NCBI GenBank assembly: GCA_020002185.1
Contig: CM034544.1
Location: forward strand, 37,167,862-37,231,861
DNA from: Paraescarpia echinospica
Taxonomy: Eukaryota; Annelida; Polychaeta; Sabellida; Siboglinidae
Direction of reading: 5' to 3'
Length of the DNA stretch: 64,000 nucleotides
Both the position numbers and the translations under genes were made by a program. Below, piece after piece: positions 44,300 through 58,231 of the stretch. Each line of letters starts with the position of its first letter. Position 1 is the stretch's first letter. The notes under the pieces were generated by a model that saw nothing but the letters and a program-made list of their open reading frames with translations, made no database searches and was not told the DNA's origin.

Positions 44300-44630
44300 C
44301 GCTGTTGCTAGATTCGATACAACCCAACCTGTATATAAGAAAAGGCGAAATAATTATGTTTTCTACCTTCAAGTCATGCAATACTCAGTTCGTTGTCTTC
44401 CCTTGGTGTAGGTCAAGTACTATTACTAATTTTGAATCGTGCACATATATATACAACTGTAAAAGGGACGAGAACAGATTCCCGAATATACAACCGACTG
44501 TGGAAGACATTGAGGAGAATAGAAGTGACTACTGCACACTGAGGAGAAGAAGTCTGTCCTGTAATTACTATTCGCCCACAGCGTTACAACGCAGTTGGGA
44601 AACTCTGCGTAAACATTTAACAACATAGTT
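44300..44630 (+). other. Open frame ending SWETLRKHLTT, unrecognised
   Basis: A plus-strand frame reads NCKRDENRFPNIQPTVEDIE, ENRSDYCTLRRRSLSCNYYS and PTALQRSWETLRKHLTT then stop. A possible acceptor (TGTAAAAG) precedes GGACGAG. No known family; it may be a terminal exon or chance. Confidence 0.2.
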
Positions 44631-44639
44631 AACATCATA

Positions 44640-45489
44640 GCACCATATTTACTGCACATGCATTTAATGTTACATATCCATCACATTGCATTGGGGGAAG
44701 ATGATCAATGGTCACATATCGTTATTCTATTAATATTTAATTTAACTTTTTAATCACTAATTCCTTAATGTTCTTTACATTTTTTTTAAATCATATTAAA
44801 ACGCAAGGTAAAACCTGGCACGATATCTTTCTTGTTAGCAACTATATTTAAATAAGGCTTGGTATGATCGTGTGTGTAATAATAAATTGCTATTTTAAAA
44901 TACATATTTCCTATTGTCTCAAAAAAATAGCCGAAAACCATCCCAAAACCTCACAGAATAATGGCAACAATCACTTTCGTGATCACAACGGTAATTAGAT
45001 AACTTTTAAGTACTATTGCCAATAGTCTGCCCAAAGTTTTGGGTTTGGTACATAAGCTGGTGCACTACTGCATTCCCGGGTGTCAGCAGATCTCGTTCCT
45101 GTCGCAGAGACAATACGTCGGAGAGGTCCCGTCAATACTGTGCCCAGCAGCACTGTTACCAGCTCACGCGTCTGATCGCAATGTACCAAAAACGCACAGG
45201 CCCTGTACAACGTGGTGGTGAGGCGTTTTGTTGTCACCATGTGCTATGGGTAAACACAATTACTTCAGAGGCGCCACTTACTTCCTCACTAGTGCTTGTA
45301 CTATTGATGTGAAATCACAGAAGGGGTCCTCGTTAAGCCTACAATCTAGCGTACAAGGGATGTGGGGTATAGTGTACACGTAGTAAAGTTGTAATGATAA
45401 CAACACAACACGTAGTATCGTTATAGGTTGCAAAACCATCAATATTTTATGTAGTAAATATAAAACATATACAAGGTCACATACATCAA
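44640..45489. other. Intergenic, nothing recognised
   Basis: AT-rich to 45000. The GC-richer 45013-45312 has overlapping short frames on both strands, none recognised. Confidence 0.4.
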
Positions 45490-47248
<1,759 letters not shown>

Positions 47249-47611
47249 TCACTCATGTCTCTCAGTATGAACTTATGCCCGCGTCTTCCGCAATACCAAC
47301 CACCGACGTTAAATAGGACGTCATCTTCTTGGTAGGTCAGTACTATGGCGTCATCAAACATATTTTCCTTTGTTACCATTAAAGTGTGTTTGCACGAAGG
47401 ATTGACCCGCAGTACAATACTCAGTGCTTCCGTTGACTGTATACTTACGTCATGATGTCACATCTAGTTATTGTGGCGTCGATGCGACGACTATAATTGA
47501 TTAGAATTCAAATGTGTCCGTCAATAAGCATGGCCATAAGAAATTGTCCTATTAATACATGATTACTTACTGGCCCATAATCAATATACGTATATTATAA
47601 GAGCGCGTACA

Positions 47612-47850
<239 letters not shown>

Positions 47851-48359
47851 ACAAGGAGCATTTCTTGTTTTTCATTGAAGTATGAGGCAAAACAAAACAT
47901 AAAGTACAATCGCGTGTATGTAACATACATGTGTTATAGCTACATCCTTAGAATGTTTGGACTTTGTGAACCAATTTTGTTTCGTGTGCAGAGCAGTGTG
48001 TTAATAGTATAAGTATGGCGTGTTAATTGTGTGGAATTAGGGTTTTCTCTGGTACTGTACCGATTCTTTTGGAATTTGTTCGTTCGATTAACAACAGTGA
48101 CAACAGTGCGCAGACAAATTACCATGATGCCACCTACAGTTAGTCATCTGAAGAAATTTGCTGAGAGCGAACGAAGCGCTCCGACAACAAATCCAAATTA
48201 ACTGAGAAATATGTAAACAGAATAACGACAAATATGACTACTTTACAAATGCAGACTTGCAAATTTGAGAAAACTATACGCTTGCTTCATAACAGCTGAA
48301 TTATATTCTGAATACACAACCATAATAGTAGTATGTTGCGTTGAAATCAATGTACACTG
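47851..48359. other. Intergenic, nothing recognised
   Basis: No exon, RNA or classified repeat seen between the (CA)n tract and the inverted repeat at 48360. Confidence 0.5.
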
Positions 48360-48560
48360 GCGTTGGCGTCGGTGCAAAAGTAGTTCCGGTTTCCCATGTT
48401 AAAAGATAGGACAAATAATTCCGGATTTGCACGTTGCACCGACGCCAACACCAACGATAATCGATTATCGGAGGAATTTAGGCGAAAAACCTTAAAGAAA
48501 CACCTCAATATCCCGTGTTATAAGATAGGGCCTAAATCCCATGTTAAAATATAGGAATTT
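48360..48560. repeat. Inverted repeat plus three TCCCATGTTAAAAGATAGG copies
   Basis: GGCGTTGGCGTCGGTGCAA near 48360 is nearly the reverse complement of TTGCACCGACGCCAACACC near 48432. The motif CCCATGTTAAAAGATAGG recurs in variant form at about 48387, 48512 and 48538. It may be a small dispersed element. Confidence 0.75.
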
Positions 48561-49169
48561 GTCTTGCTCCTTAAAATGCGCATTCATAATAAAACTTCAA
48601 AATGGCGTCACATGTAGGTCAAGGTCCAAGGTACAACGTAGTGTGTGGTGCCACCTGTCGGTACTTTGGGCCTGTAGGCCGAGGCTTAGCCTAACGAAAG
48701 AGCCATTTTTTTTAACGGTAATGACGAGAATAAAATGTTGTGTTATAATAACGAGTACTTAAGCATTATAAATTCAACGGATGGGTATATATTAGGGCAA
48801 TAACATAGTGGAACCCGTATGTGTGTGCACAACCTGTAGTCTTCCCATATTGAAAACAGACAGGATGTGAACCTGCCTCACACGACACACGACACTGGCA
48901 CAGATTTATAAAGAAAATCAAGGTATCACTATCTTTTAAAACTTATCAATGCTATAGTTTTTATATACCTAGGAGAGTTGTATGTGATCGCTCAACCGAA
49001 GATCCTTTATATAACAATCCAGTCACACCTTCAAACTCTTCTTCTCCCGGCACAACATCCCCTCCTCAAATAAACATTTAAAAAAGTATATTTTCACATT
49101 AGTGACATTTTTTCTCCGAGTCAACAAGGCACGTCAGCACGCTGCGGCCAACATAATACATACATGCGA

Positions 49170-49331
49170 ACATACATACATTCATACACACATACATATG
49201 TACACTCATACATACATATGTGTATACATACTATCATATATACATATTTACATACACATACATACATGCATGCATGCATACATATATACGCACGTACGTA
49301 CGTACGTACATACATACATACACACATACAC

Positions 49332-49376
<45 letters not shown>

Positions 49377-49400
49377 TGCACACACATACATACATACAAA
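49170..49400. repeat. Degenerate (CATA)/(CACA) repeat
   Basis: Mixed ACATACAT, GCATGCATGCAT, CGTACGTACGTACGTA and CACACA blocks. Several are alternating purine-pyrimidine and self-complementary. Confidence 0.93.
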
Positions 49401-49439
49401 CGTACTTGTATGACTTACCCTAACCAGAAGCGTGCGAGA

Positions 49440-51229
49440 CAATTTAACTAGATTTTGCGTGAATTTGAAACATTCATCATATCATCACATTGTAGGCCTG
49501 TGTTTCAAGTTCGTGCATCAGTTGGCATAACATATTCTTCCCGCATCCATCTCGTACGGGTAAGGAGGACAAAGAGAGTTCGAACATCACTGGAACGTCT
49601 TTTTAACGGCTCATTTAATATGGCTTAGCGACCCAATTTTGGTTCGCGACCCAGGGATTAAGAACTATTGCAAAACTTAGTGCATAATATGCTAGTGCAT
49701 AAAATGCACTAATTATTGATATTATCATATATGCACTGTACAAACACATACACGAACTAACGTACAATCAAATGTTCGCACACTCATTCATCTCAATTCA
49801 ACAAACGAGAATGATGTATCCCTTTGACTTGTTTCTGGCAATCCGTCAGAATATGTAGCAAAACGAAAGTTGACATACGGTTCGTGTGCCAGAAGGATTC
49901 GCACCAATCTGATGTCAGTGACATCCCATCGGCCTGGGGTAAGGCGAGGTTGATGCCTACATGAATGGTGAAGCGCCACACGTCGCTATGCATAACAATT
50001 GGTTACGTTATATTGTACGTCAGTCCATGAGGCATTCAAGTGCATCAGTAACTATTCCTCGGGTTGTTTCTACAATCGAGTAATATCCAAATAGGACATA
50101 TAGAGGAAGGTGAGATATATGAGCAATTTGTCACTTTTCAGCAATAAACCAAAAACTTAGTACAGTTGTTATCATTAAACCAACCGTACCATTTTAATAA
50201 AAATGCCCTCTGATAGGTTGTTGAAATTAGCAGTGTTGCGATTTGTTATTTTACAAGCATATACAAATTAGATTAAGCATGTGAAGTGACTCAAGGGACC
50301 CTAATCGTGGAGTCCCTTGAACCTTCACATGGGGTCTCTTGAGCCACAATAACATTACACATAAAACGAATCAATAAGTTGAACATGTGATTTTTGTGGT
50401 TGGTAGGCAAACAGGAAGAGTGCTTTTATGTACAGAGTGCAATTGTTGTTATTTATTTAACATATTTAACAAGCAACTAACAGGAGTACGGAAGAATCCA
50501 ACTGTAGATGTTTTTTATCGACAGCATACAGGTTATGATTATCCAGGTGATTGTAAAGTTTCACCCGTGAGACCCCACTAAAAACGTGCAAAATCCAAGA
50601 TGGCCACCTCATGGGATTGTTTAAAATGTGGAGTTCTGCATTATCATTATTGTTTGAAACAACGTATATAGTTACCAAGATGACGGCCATTCCAGACCAA
50701 TCAAACATGCCGTCCACACGTTTTCGTTGCTGGTAAATAATTATTCTGATATGTGTTGTTTATGGTCGAGCGTGCGTTGTCAGAAACACAAGATTGTTCT
50801 ATTGCTCAGATGTCAACACATCTAACTCTCCAAAAAGACCCAATTATTTTGACATGCACGATACCTAGTCGTGTAGGATTGCCTTTTACATGGATAACCA
50901 CATTCTCTGGTTAATTAGGTGTACTATGACAATCATAATATATAATTACCATCCTTCACAATATATAAGACCAATTTAGAATATTATATGCTTACAAGTA
51001 TAAACAATACAGAATAAGAATGATGAGCAACCCCGCTATTTGCTTTTTGATAGTTACTGGCTTGTAAACATAATAGACTAACAGGGTGCCAAATTGGAGT
51101 CGAGTACATCATCACTGCTTATTCTCTCTGTTAAAATATTTGCGCCATCCGCCTCCGTACTTTATTCGCAATTCAAAGATAATGTCTACATTGCTGTTAT
51201 ACTCAGCCTTCTGTTTAATGTTTTCCAGT
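49440..51229. other. Intergenic, nothing recognised
   Basis: AT-rich. A short imperfect inverted repeat (AAGGGACCC and GGGGTCTCTTGAGCC) lies near 50290-50345. No supported gene. Confidence 0.5.
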
Positions 51230-51425
51230 TAAGAAAGAGGAGACGAAGAAGACCAAGGGCGATATAGGATGATTGTGCAAAGAGTTATTCGGAGAGTTTT
51301 GGAATGAAGAACAGTTAGAGGAATTAAAAACAAAAGGAAAATAAAAACGGGAAGCAGAAATCGAGTTCCAGTATCGAGACAATAGTCCAGTAGAAATCAG
51401 CACATTTTTTCCAAGCCCGGACATT
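51230..51425 (+). other. Exon-like charged frame running into the gap
   Basis: After a good acceptor (TTTTCCAG) one frame reads KKEETKKTKGDIG, stop, LCKELFGEFWNEEQLEELKT, stop, KREAEIEFQYRDNS and on to the gap. Charged composition suggests decayed coding sequence. No family is recognised and two stops interrupt it. Confidence 0.25.
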
Positions 51426-52425
51426 NNNNNNNNNNNNNNNNNNNNNNNNNNNNNNNNNNNNNNNNNNNNNNNNNNNNNNNNNNNNNNNNNNNNNNNNNNN
51501 NNNNNNNNNNNNNNNNNNNNNNNNNNNNNNNNNNNNNNNNNNNNNNNNNNNNNNNNNNNNNNNNNNNNNNNNNNNNNNNNNNNNNNNNNNNNNNNNNNNN
51601 NNNNNNNNNNNNNNNNNNNNNNNNNNNNNNNNNNNNNNNNNNNNNNNNNNNNNNNNNNNNNNNNNNNNNNNNNNNNNNNNNNNNNNNNNNNNNNNNNNNN
51701 NNNNNNNNNNNNNNNNNNNNNNNNNNNNNNNNNNNNNNNNNNNNNNNNNNNNNNNNNNNNNNNNNNNNNNNNNNNNNNNNNNNNNNNNNNNNNNNNNNNN
51801 NNNNNNNNNNNNNNNNNNNNNNNNNNNNNNNNNNNNNNNNNNNNNNNNNNNNNNNNNNNNNNNNNNNNNNNNNNNNNNNNNNNNNNNNNNNNNNNNNNNN
51901 NNNNNNNNNNNNNNNNNNNNNNNNNNNNNNNNNNNNNNNNNNNNNNNNNNNNNNNNNNNNNNNNNNNNNNNNNNNNNNNNNNNNNNNNNNNNNNNNNNNN
52001 NNNNNNNNNNNNNNNNNNNNNNNNNNNNNNNNNNNNNNNNNNNNNNNNNNNNNNNNNNNNNNNNNNNNNNNNNNNNNNNNNNNNNNNNNNNNNNNNNNNN
52101 NNNNNNNNNNNNNNNNNNNNNNNNNNNNNNNNNNNNNNNNNNNNNNNNNNNNNNNNNNNNNNNNNNNNNNNNNNNNNNNNNNNNNNNNNNNNNNNNNNNN
52201 NNNNNNNNNNNNNNNNNNNNNNNNNNNNNNNNNNNNNNNNNNNNNNNNNNNNNNNNNNNNNNNNNNNNNNNNNNNNNNNNNNNNNNNNNNNNNNNNNNNN
52301 NNNNNNNNNNNNNNNNNNNNNNNNNNNNNNNNNNNNNNNNNNNNNNNNNNNNNNNNNNNNNNNNNNNNNNNNNNNNNNNNNNNNNNNNNNNNNNNNNNNN
52401 NNNNNNNNNNNNNNNNNNNNNNNNN
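51426..52425. other. Assembly gap, 1000 N
   Basis: A second run of exactly 1000 N, again a scaffold placeholder. Adjacency and orientation of 52426-64000 relative to the preceding contig are inferred by scaffolding and not shown by sequence. Long open frames that span either gap are artefacts. Confidence 0.99.
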
Positions 52426-52793
52426 CATTGTGTCTCGACAGGGTGGCGCCGGTATGTGTATTCTGATTATTCTGATGTTGACAACGAAATGAGTTTAGAA
52501 CTATCTGGATACTGGTTCCAACCAGAAGCACAAGGGCCAGTGTTATTGCGAGCACAAAGAAGTCCAGTCCGTGCGTGTGATCGACGTTCCATCTGGCGTA
52601 TCGAATTCACCATTTGGCATTGATTTTATGGTTTACTTAATAGGTTCTGTTTAATAGTCGGACAGTCAAACGCCCTTTTGAAGGTGGACCGTGTATTAAA
52701 GTCTGAACGATGTTTTGTTACATTGTTGTGATTATCTAACCTTCTTCAAAATTATGAGGTTCACAAGAAGAAGAAGAATAGTGAGCTGTTTGT

Positions 52794-52798
52794 ATGTA

Positions 52799-52839
<41 letters not shown>

Positions 52840-52868
52840 GTCTGTATGTCTGTCTGTCTGTCTGTCAG

Positions 52869-52928
<60 letters not shown>

Positions 52929-53000
52929 CCCGCCCGCCCGCCCGCCCGCCCGCCCGCCCGCCCGCCCGCCCGCCCGCCCGCCCGCCTGTCTGTCTGTCAG
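52794..53000. repeat. Graded tetranucleotide block TGTC, TGCC, CGCC
   Basis: (TGTC)n from 52800, then (TGCC)n (52870-52930), then (CGCC)n (52930-52985), then back to TGTC. Neighbouring blocks differ by one T-to-C step. The CCTG and CCCG runs are prone to slippage. Confidence 0.97.
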
Positions 53001-53639
53001 TTGGCTTTACGATTATTTTGATGTCACCGATAAACGGGTGAATCACCCTGAGAGTGGCACACCCGCACATACGCGGCGTGCTTTTTTCGGCGTGCTTTTT
53101 CTACCTGAGCTTGCCCTAGTAATGAGCAAATTTGCTAAACTATATATACTGCATTGATGGCCTATTTGGTTTGAATGTGTTGCTATCAATTTAATAATAC
53201 TATGGGGGTTATAAAACATTATTTTTGAAGACATTAATTATTGTTAATTTGATAACAATGTAACTGGTTGGTATTGGATTATACATAATTAATTATGTAT
53301 AATTAATTAACAATTGCACATAATACCAGAACATAAACACGGACGAACGCACGCACGCACGCTCACGGACATACGTATCGTACAAAAACGTAATTAAGTA
53401 ACAATGCTTAGCAGCCCTTAAACTACTCACACCGTTCAATAACTTCTGGGTACACATCGCCGCTGCCAAGTTGGCTTAGAGCTGAAATTATTTTTAGGAT
53501 ACGTCTTCATAAACAAAAAGCGCCTTTCCCCACGCCACTGGTGTAACCGGTAGTGTCACTGCATCAGTCGTGCCATGGCATGGAAGCCAGTTAGGGCTGC
53601 AGCTCTTTGAGAACCCGGTTTTTTTATATATGGGTTGTA

Positions 53640-53770
53640 GCCTGACTCCAATGACGAAATCGTCGACTTTTATGGATGATATTACTTACGTAGGTTCCGT
53701 TATATCTGCTGGTGGCTCTGTCGACCACGAGGTCGCAGTTAAAATCGGCAAAGTAGACCTCGAAGCTCCT
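53640..53770 (+). mobile_element. Short LINE RT relic (YVGSVISAGGSVDHEV)
   Basis: One frame reads STFMDDITYVGSVISAGGS, then VDHEVAVKIGK. It resembles the F-YLGS-IT-DG--E-E---RI-KA segment that follows the RT palm in many invertebrate LINE proteins. Only about 40 residues remain and no flanking motif was found. Confidence 0.55.
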
Positions 53771-53878
53771 AAAGCAAAGTATATATATATTTAGGAGCAC
53801 ACATGCGTTGACTAATTAAAATGCAACATTTGACATGTCATGGCATTTTATTGAGAAAAAAAATGTGATACCAAATAA

Positions 53879-55588
53879 TCAACACAACGTACAGCGGTCT
53901 GAATTATCATCTATGCTACTATACATAACATCTTGTTTGTAACAAATTCCACACACAGTTATGTAATTGGACCTAACCATGCATGTTACTGAATTATCAT
54001 CTATGCTACTATACATAACATCTTGTTTGTAACAAATTCCACACACAGTTATGTAATTGGACCTAACCATGCATGTTACTGAATTATCATCTATGCTACT
54101 ATACATAACATCTTGTTTGTAACAAATTCCACACACAGTTATGTAATTGGACCTAACCATGCATGTTACTGAATTATCATCTATGCTACTATACATAACA
54201 TCTTGTTTGTAACAAATTCCACACACAGTTATGTAATTGGACCTAACCATGCATGTTACTGAATTATCATCTATGTTACTATACATAACATCTTGTTTGT
54301 AACAAATTCCACACACAGTTATGTAATTGGACCTAACCATGCATGTTACTGAATTATCATCTATGCTACTATACATAACATCTTGTTTGTAACAAATTCC
54401 ACACACAGTTATGTAATTGGACCTAGCCATGCATGTTACTGAATTATCATCTATGCTACTATACATAACATCTTGTTTGTAACAAATTCCACACACAGTT
54501 ATGTAATTGGACCTAACCATGTATGTTACTGAATTATCATCTATGCTACTATACATAACATCTTGTTTGTAACAAATTCCACACACAGTTATGTAATTGG
54601 ACCTAACCATGCATGTTACTGAATTATCATCTATGCTACTATACATAACATCTTGTTTGTAACAAATTCCACACACAGTTATGTAATTGGACCTAACCAT
54701 GCATGTTACTGAATTATCATCTATGCTACTATACATAACATCTTGTTTGTAACAAATTCCACACACAGTTATGTAATTGGACCTAGCCATGCATGTTACT
54801 GAATTATCATCTATGCTACTATACATAACATCTTGTTTGTAACAAATTCCACACACAGTTATGTAATTGGACCTAACCATGTATGTTACTGAATTATCAT
54901 CTATGCTACTATACATAACATCTTGTTTGTAACAAATTCCACACACAGTTATGTAATTGGACCTAACCATGCATGTTACTGAATTATCATCTATGCTACT
55001 ATACATAACATCTTGTTTGTAACAAATTCCACACACAGTTATGTAATTGGACCTAGCCATGCATGTTACTGAATTATCATCTATGCTACTATACATAACA
55101 TCTTGTTTGTAACAAATTCCACACACAGTTATGTAATTACTATACATAACATCTTGTTTGTAACAAATTCCACACACAGTTATGTAATTGGACCTAGCCA
55201 TGCATGTTACTGAATTATCATCTATGCTACTATACATAACATCTTGTTTGTAACAAATTCCACACACAGTTATGTAATTGGACCTAACCATGCATGTTAC
55301 TGAATTATCATCTATGCTACTATACATAACATCTTGTTTGTAACAAATTCCACACACAGTTATGTAATTGGACCTAACCATGCATGTTACTGAATTATCA
55401 TCTATGCTACTATACATAACATCTTGTTTGTAACAAATTCCACACACAGTTATGTAATTGGACCTAACCATGCATGTTACCCGGTAAATGTTTTGATATA
55501 GATATCTACAACCATAACAATTAATTATGCGATTGAATGCTTTTACATTATACATATTTAGTTTGACTGTGTGTACATGTATATCCAT
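53879..55588 (-). other. 569-codon open frame through the 90 bp satellite
   Basis: The unit length is a multiple of three, so one stop-free frame stays open: SNYITVCGICYKQDVMYSSI, DDNSVTCMVR repeated. Even the 51-base partial unit keeps frame. All three varying sites change the amino acid (Val/Ala, Cys/Tyr, Ser/Asn) and no silent variants are seen, which is what neutral satellite drift gives. There is no signal peptide, known domain or splice evidence. Probably not a gene. Confidence 0.2.
53899..55490. repeat. 90 bp satellite array, about 17.5 units
   Basis: The anchor CTATGCTACT recurs every 90 bases from 53911 to 55081, then at 55222, 55312 and 55402. One 51-base partial unit begins near 55139. 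Only three variable sites are seen. Variant units recur in a fixed order (CTAGCCATGC, then CTAACCATGT, then two standard units), which indicates higher-order amplification. Confidence 0.97.
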
Positions 55589-55751
55589 ACTGTCTTAACA
55601 CAAGGAACATTATCTCCTTTATATTCTGACAGGCATTAGATTGAGTTCTGTTAGGCACACACTATTTCAGTTTAAACTTCAAACAAACAAAAAGCAGCTA
55701 GTTGGTTAGGAGTTTCCTCTTTCTGCTGGTTGCCCAAATCACCAAATTATA

Positions 55752-55820
55752 CAAGGGTGGACAGTACAGGGGTGGACAGTACAGGGGTGGACAGTACAGG
55801 GGTGGACAGTACAGGGGTGC
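55752..55820. repeat. 15 bp minisatellite, four units
   Basis: AGGGGTGGACAGTAC repeated about four times without visible change. Confidence 0.95.
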
Positions 55821-56189
55821 CTGCATAGGACTATGAACTCACAACCTTAGGCAAAAAGTCATCAGTCACTTGCTACAAGTTATCAATATTTGCTGCTGTA
55901 GGGGGTAAGCAGGGGCAGAGAAAGGGTTAAATGTCATCATTCACAATTTGTATGATGGCTAATACCTTTTAATATATCAACACAAGGGCCCAAATGGTCA
56001 GTTGCCTGTCAGGGCAGTAATCAATGGACAAAGTTCTAAGTCGCACATTGCGACTAAAGCATTGCAGGCGTAATATTATACTCGCAAATGCGACTAGGTA
56101 CTAGATACGCAATGTTGAGCCCTGCAAAGCAGCGGGTGCAATAAAAAGACACCCTAATGCTCTGTGGTGCAGACGTTCCATTTCGCAGG

Positions 56190-56625
56190 GTTACAAGCTA
56201 CTAAAGATGTTCAATGTTCTCGTTATTTCCATCCTCTTATATACCTCCGAGACCTGGCAACTGACCGTTCAACAGGCCAAGAAAATATATCCTTTCGCCA
56301 CGAAGAGCCTCCGACGCATCAAGAACATAAAGTGGTTCTACTACATCAGCAATAACACGTGAATAATGGAATGCTATGGTCCGCAGCATGGATCAATACT
56401 CAGTACCCAGCGACGCCTTCAATGGTTTGGCCACCTGCAACGTATGGCATCAAACTACCCTGCCGCTCTATTGTACCAATTCCACCCGGAAACGGCCCCG
56501 TGGGCGCCCTCGCCGTCGATGGATCGACTGTCAAGCAGGATTTGGATGGCCTGTGCCATACGCTTGAGGCGGCATAGAGGCTGGCCGTTGACCGCCCCAA
56601 CTGGAAGGCGATTATAAAGAATGTT
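56190..56625 (+). mobile_element. RTE-like LINE C-terminal relic
   Basis: Several plus-strand frames together give VISILLYTSETWQL, KSLRRIKNIKWFYYISN, RLQWFGHLQRMASNYPAAL, RKRPRGRPRRRWID, VKQDLDGLCHTLEAA and RPNWKAIIKNVM with a stop. This is the conserved C-terminus of RTE-type LINE proteins. At least three frameshifts split it, so it is dead. Confidence 0.8.
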
Positions 56626-56826
56626 ATGTGACCTCTACGTAGGATATCCGGCAAGAGCTCTAAGTAAAACCCTGACTTGTTTCTGTTTGTGTCTGTTTTC
56701 GTCTTATCTCTATACCATTGATAATCCGTGTATTAGGCTCCAAGAGAGGCAACCTTTGCAGAAGGAGAACCCAGCAATCAGTGTCCTTTGTGAAAAAAAA
56801 TAACTTTGTTAGCATAAATTCCTCAT

Positions 56827-57195
56827 TTACAACTTCTGGAGCATATGGAACCATCTGTGTGTGTGTGTTTCTTCCTGGGTGCTCACTTTTGTCGTAGTGT
56901 GGTACTCTGGCACATTTGACATAACATCATTCCGTGTGGCTGCGACCGCATACACCTTCTCAACTAGGTACAGGGTTATGCGATCTTTGGTATTCATACA
57001 GGAAAAGAACCTGTTTGTTTCGATGGCGAGAGTAGTGTCCTCAACATACAAGTCTTCACCACAGGCATACATGCGAGTATGTACTGTTGCCATGCAATCT
57101 GTGAATAGATATCGCTTGCCATGAGCTCTCTGTGCCTGATCACTCTGTGGTGTTTCACTCTGAGCCAGTTCTCCTTTTGACTTCTCCGGTAGCAT
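56827..57195 (-). other. 122-codon open frame, unrecognised
   Basis: Reads MLPEKSKGELAQSETPQSD, then YLFTDCMATVHTRMYACGED and RFFSCMNTKDRITLYLVEKV. The composition is protein-like rather than repetitive, but an 87-codon frame is open on the other strand over the same bases and no homologue is recalled. Its 3' end follows the RTE relic, so it could belong to another repeat. Confidence 0.2.
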
Positions 57196-57479
57196 GGTCG
57201 GGTGATTGGTCTACGTAGCGGTGCCGTTTTTGTCTATTGGTGTGACGGTGTCAGAAGGTATGGCAATTGGAACTGAGGGACATTGTGTTAGTGAAACAAT
57301 ATATTGAAAGGTGGCTGCCCTTGGATTTTGTGCGGTGCGGCATAGGCGTTAAAAAATAAGTAATATTTAACCGATCCCTGAAAATACCGCATTGTCGGCC
57401 ACGCCGAGTTATACGGTCACGCTTCACTGGGCGCACGCCAGACGTCACGCTCTGCTTGTTTTGTCCCACCTCTTCCGCC

Positions 57480-58231
57480 ATGTCGGACACAATATCCAAC
57501 ATAGTGCAACAATTCTTCACGGCTGAAAGTGAACAATTGAAGTTATCACGGGGGAGTGCAAGGCCGACAAAGGGCGACCGGACTCGTGGCAAGTCGTCAA
57601 GTGCCGCTAAGCCCGAAACAGTCATCGAAGTGATGGAGCAAATGGCGCCACTCCTGATCAAAACAATGGCTGCCGTCATGGGACACCAGATGACAAACAT
57701 GAAGGAACTGCTGCAGTGCAAAGCTCAACAGACTAGTGCCCTAGAGGAAAGGGTGGACGTTCTGGAGGCGGAGGCGGAGGCGGAGGCGGAGGCGGAGGCG
57801 GAGGCGGAGGCGGAGGCGGAGGCGGAGGCGGACAAGCGAGAGCAGTACACTCACCAACCTCCGCTTCCAGGGCCTTCCAGAGATGGATGGAGAAAGTACG
57901 AATGAACTCGTGCTGCAAATGATCAACGAGAAGATGGGGATGAAACTGACGTCAGCCCATCTGGAGCGTAGTCACGGCCTGGGCCCAAAGAAGGACAAGA
58001 GCGGAAACCTGAGGAAGCGCGCAATCATTGTGCGCATCCGTAGCGAGGCGGTCCGGGATGATATTTATAAAGCTCGCACACAGCTGAAACGTCGACAGCG
58101 ATAAAGACAAGTCCATCTTTATAAACGAAGATTTAACATCGAACAGAGTAGGACTGGCCTACAAGACGAGGGTGCTGGGTGTAATTAAAGAGATCAGTGT
58201 TATCAAAGACCTGGACAGCGTACTTCGTTAA
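57480..58231 (+). pseudogene. LINE ORF1 relic with Glu-Ala hexamer expansion
   Basis: Starts MSDTISNIVQQFFTAESEQ, with a coiled-coil-like part (TSALEERVDVLE). It then has about 12 GGAGGC units (57763-57833), which encode alternating Glu-Ala. One frame over it continues TNLRFQGLPEMDGESTNELV, LERSHGLGP, RAIIVRIRSEAVRDDIYKAR, FINEDLTSNRVGLAYKTRVL and a stop at 58231. Coiled coil followed by an RRM-like LRFQGLPE domain is the L1/Tx1-type ORF1 layout. A frameshift near 57850 and another near 58095 make it non-functional as read. Confidence 0.75.
57763..57833. repeat. (GGAGGC)n hexanucleotide repeat
   Basis: About 12 perfect units inside the LINE ORF1 relic. G-rich, open in all frames on one strand. 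Confidence 0.96.

Noticed and set aside
51215..52555. 446-codon and 343-codon open frames across the second gap
   Set aside because: Gap artefact; only short flanks are real sequence.
52715..53157. Cys-Leu-Ser and Pro-Ala-Arg repeat frames
   Set aside because: Product of the tetranucleotide block, open in every frame by composition.
53899..55490. CRISPR array
   Set aside because: Units are contiguous 90 bp tandem copies without unique spacers, in an animal genome.
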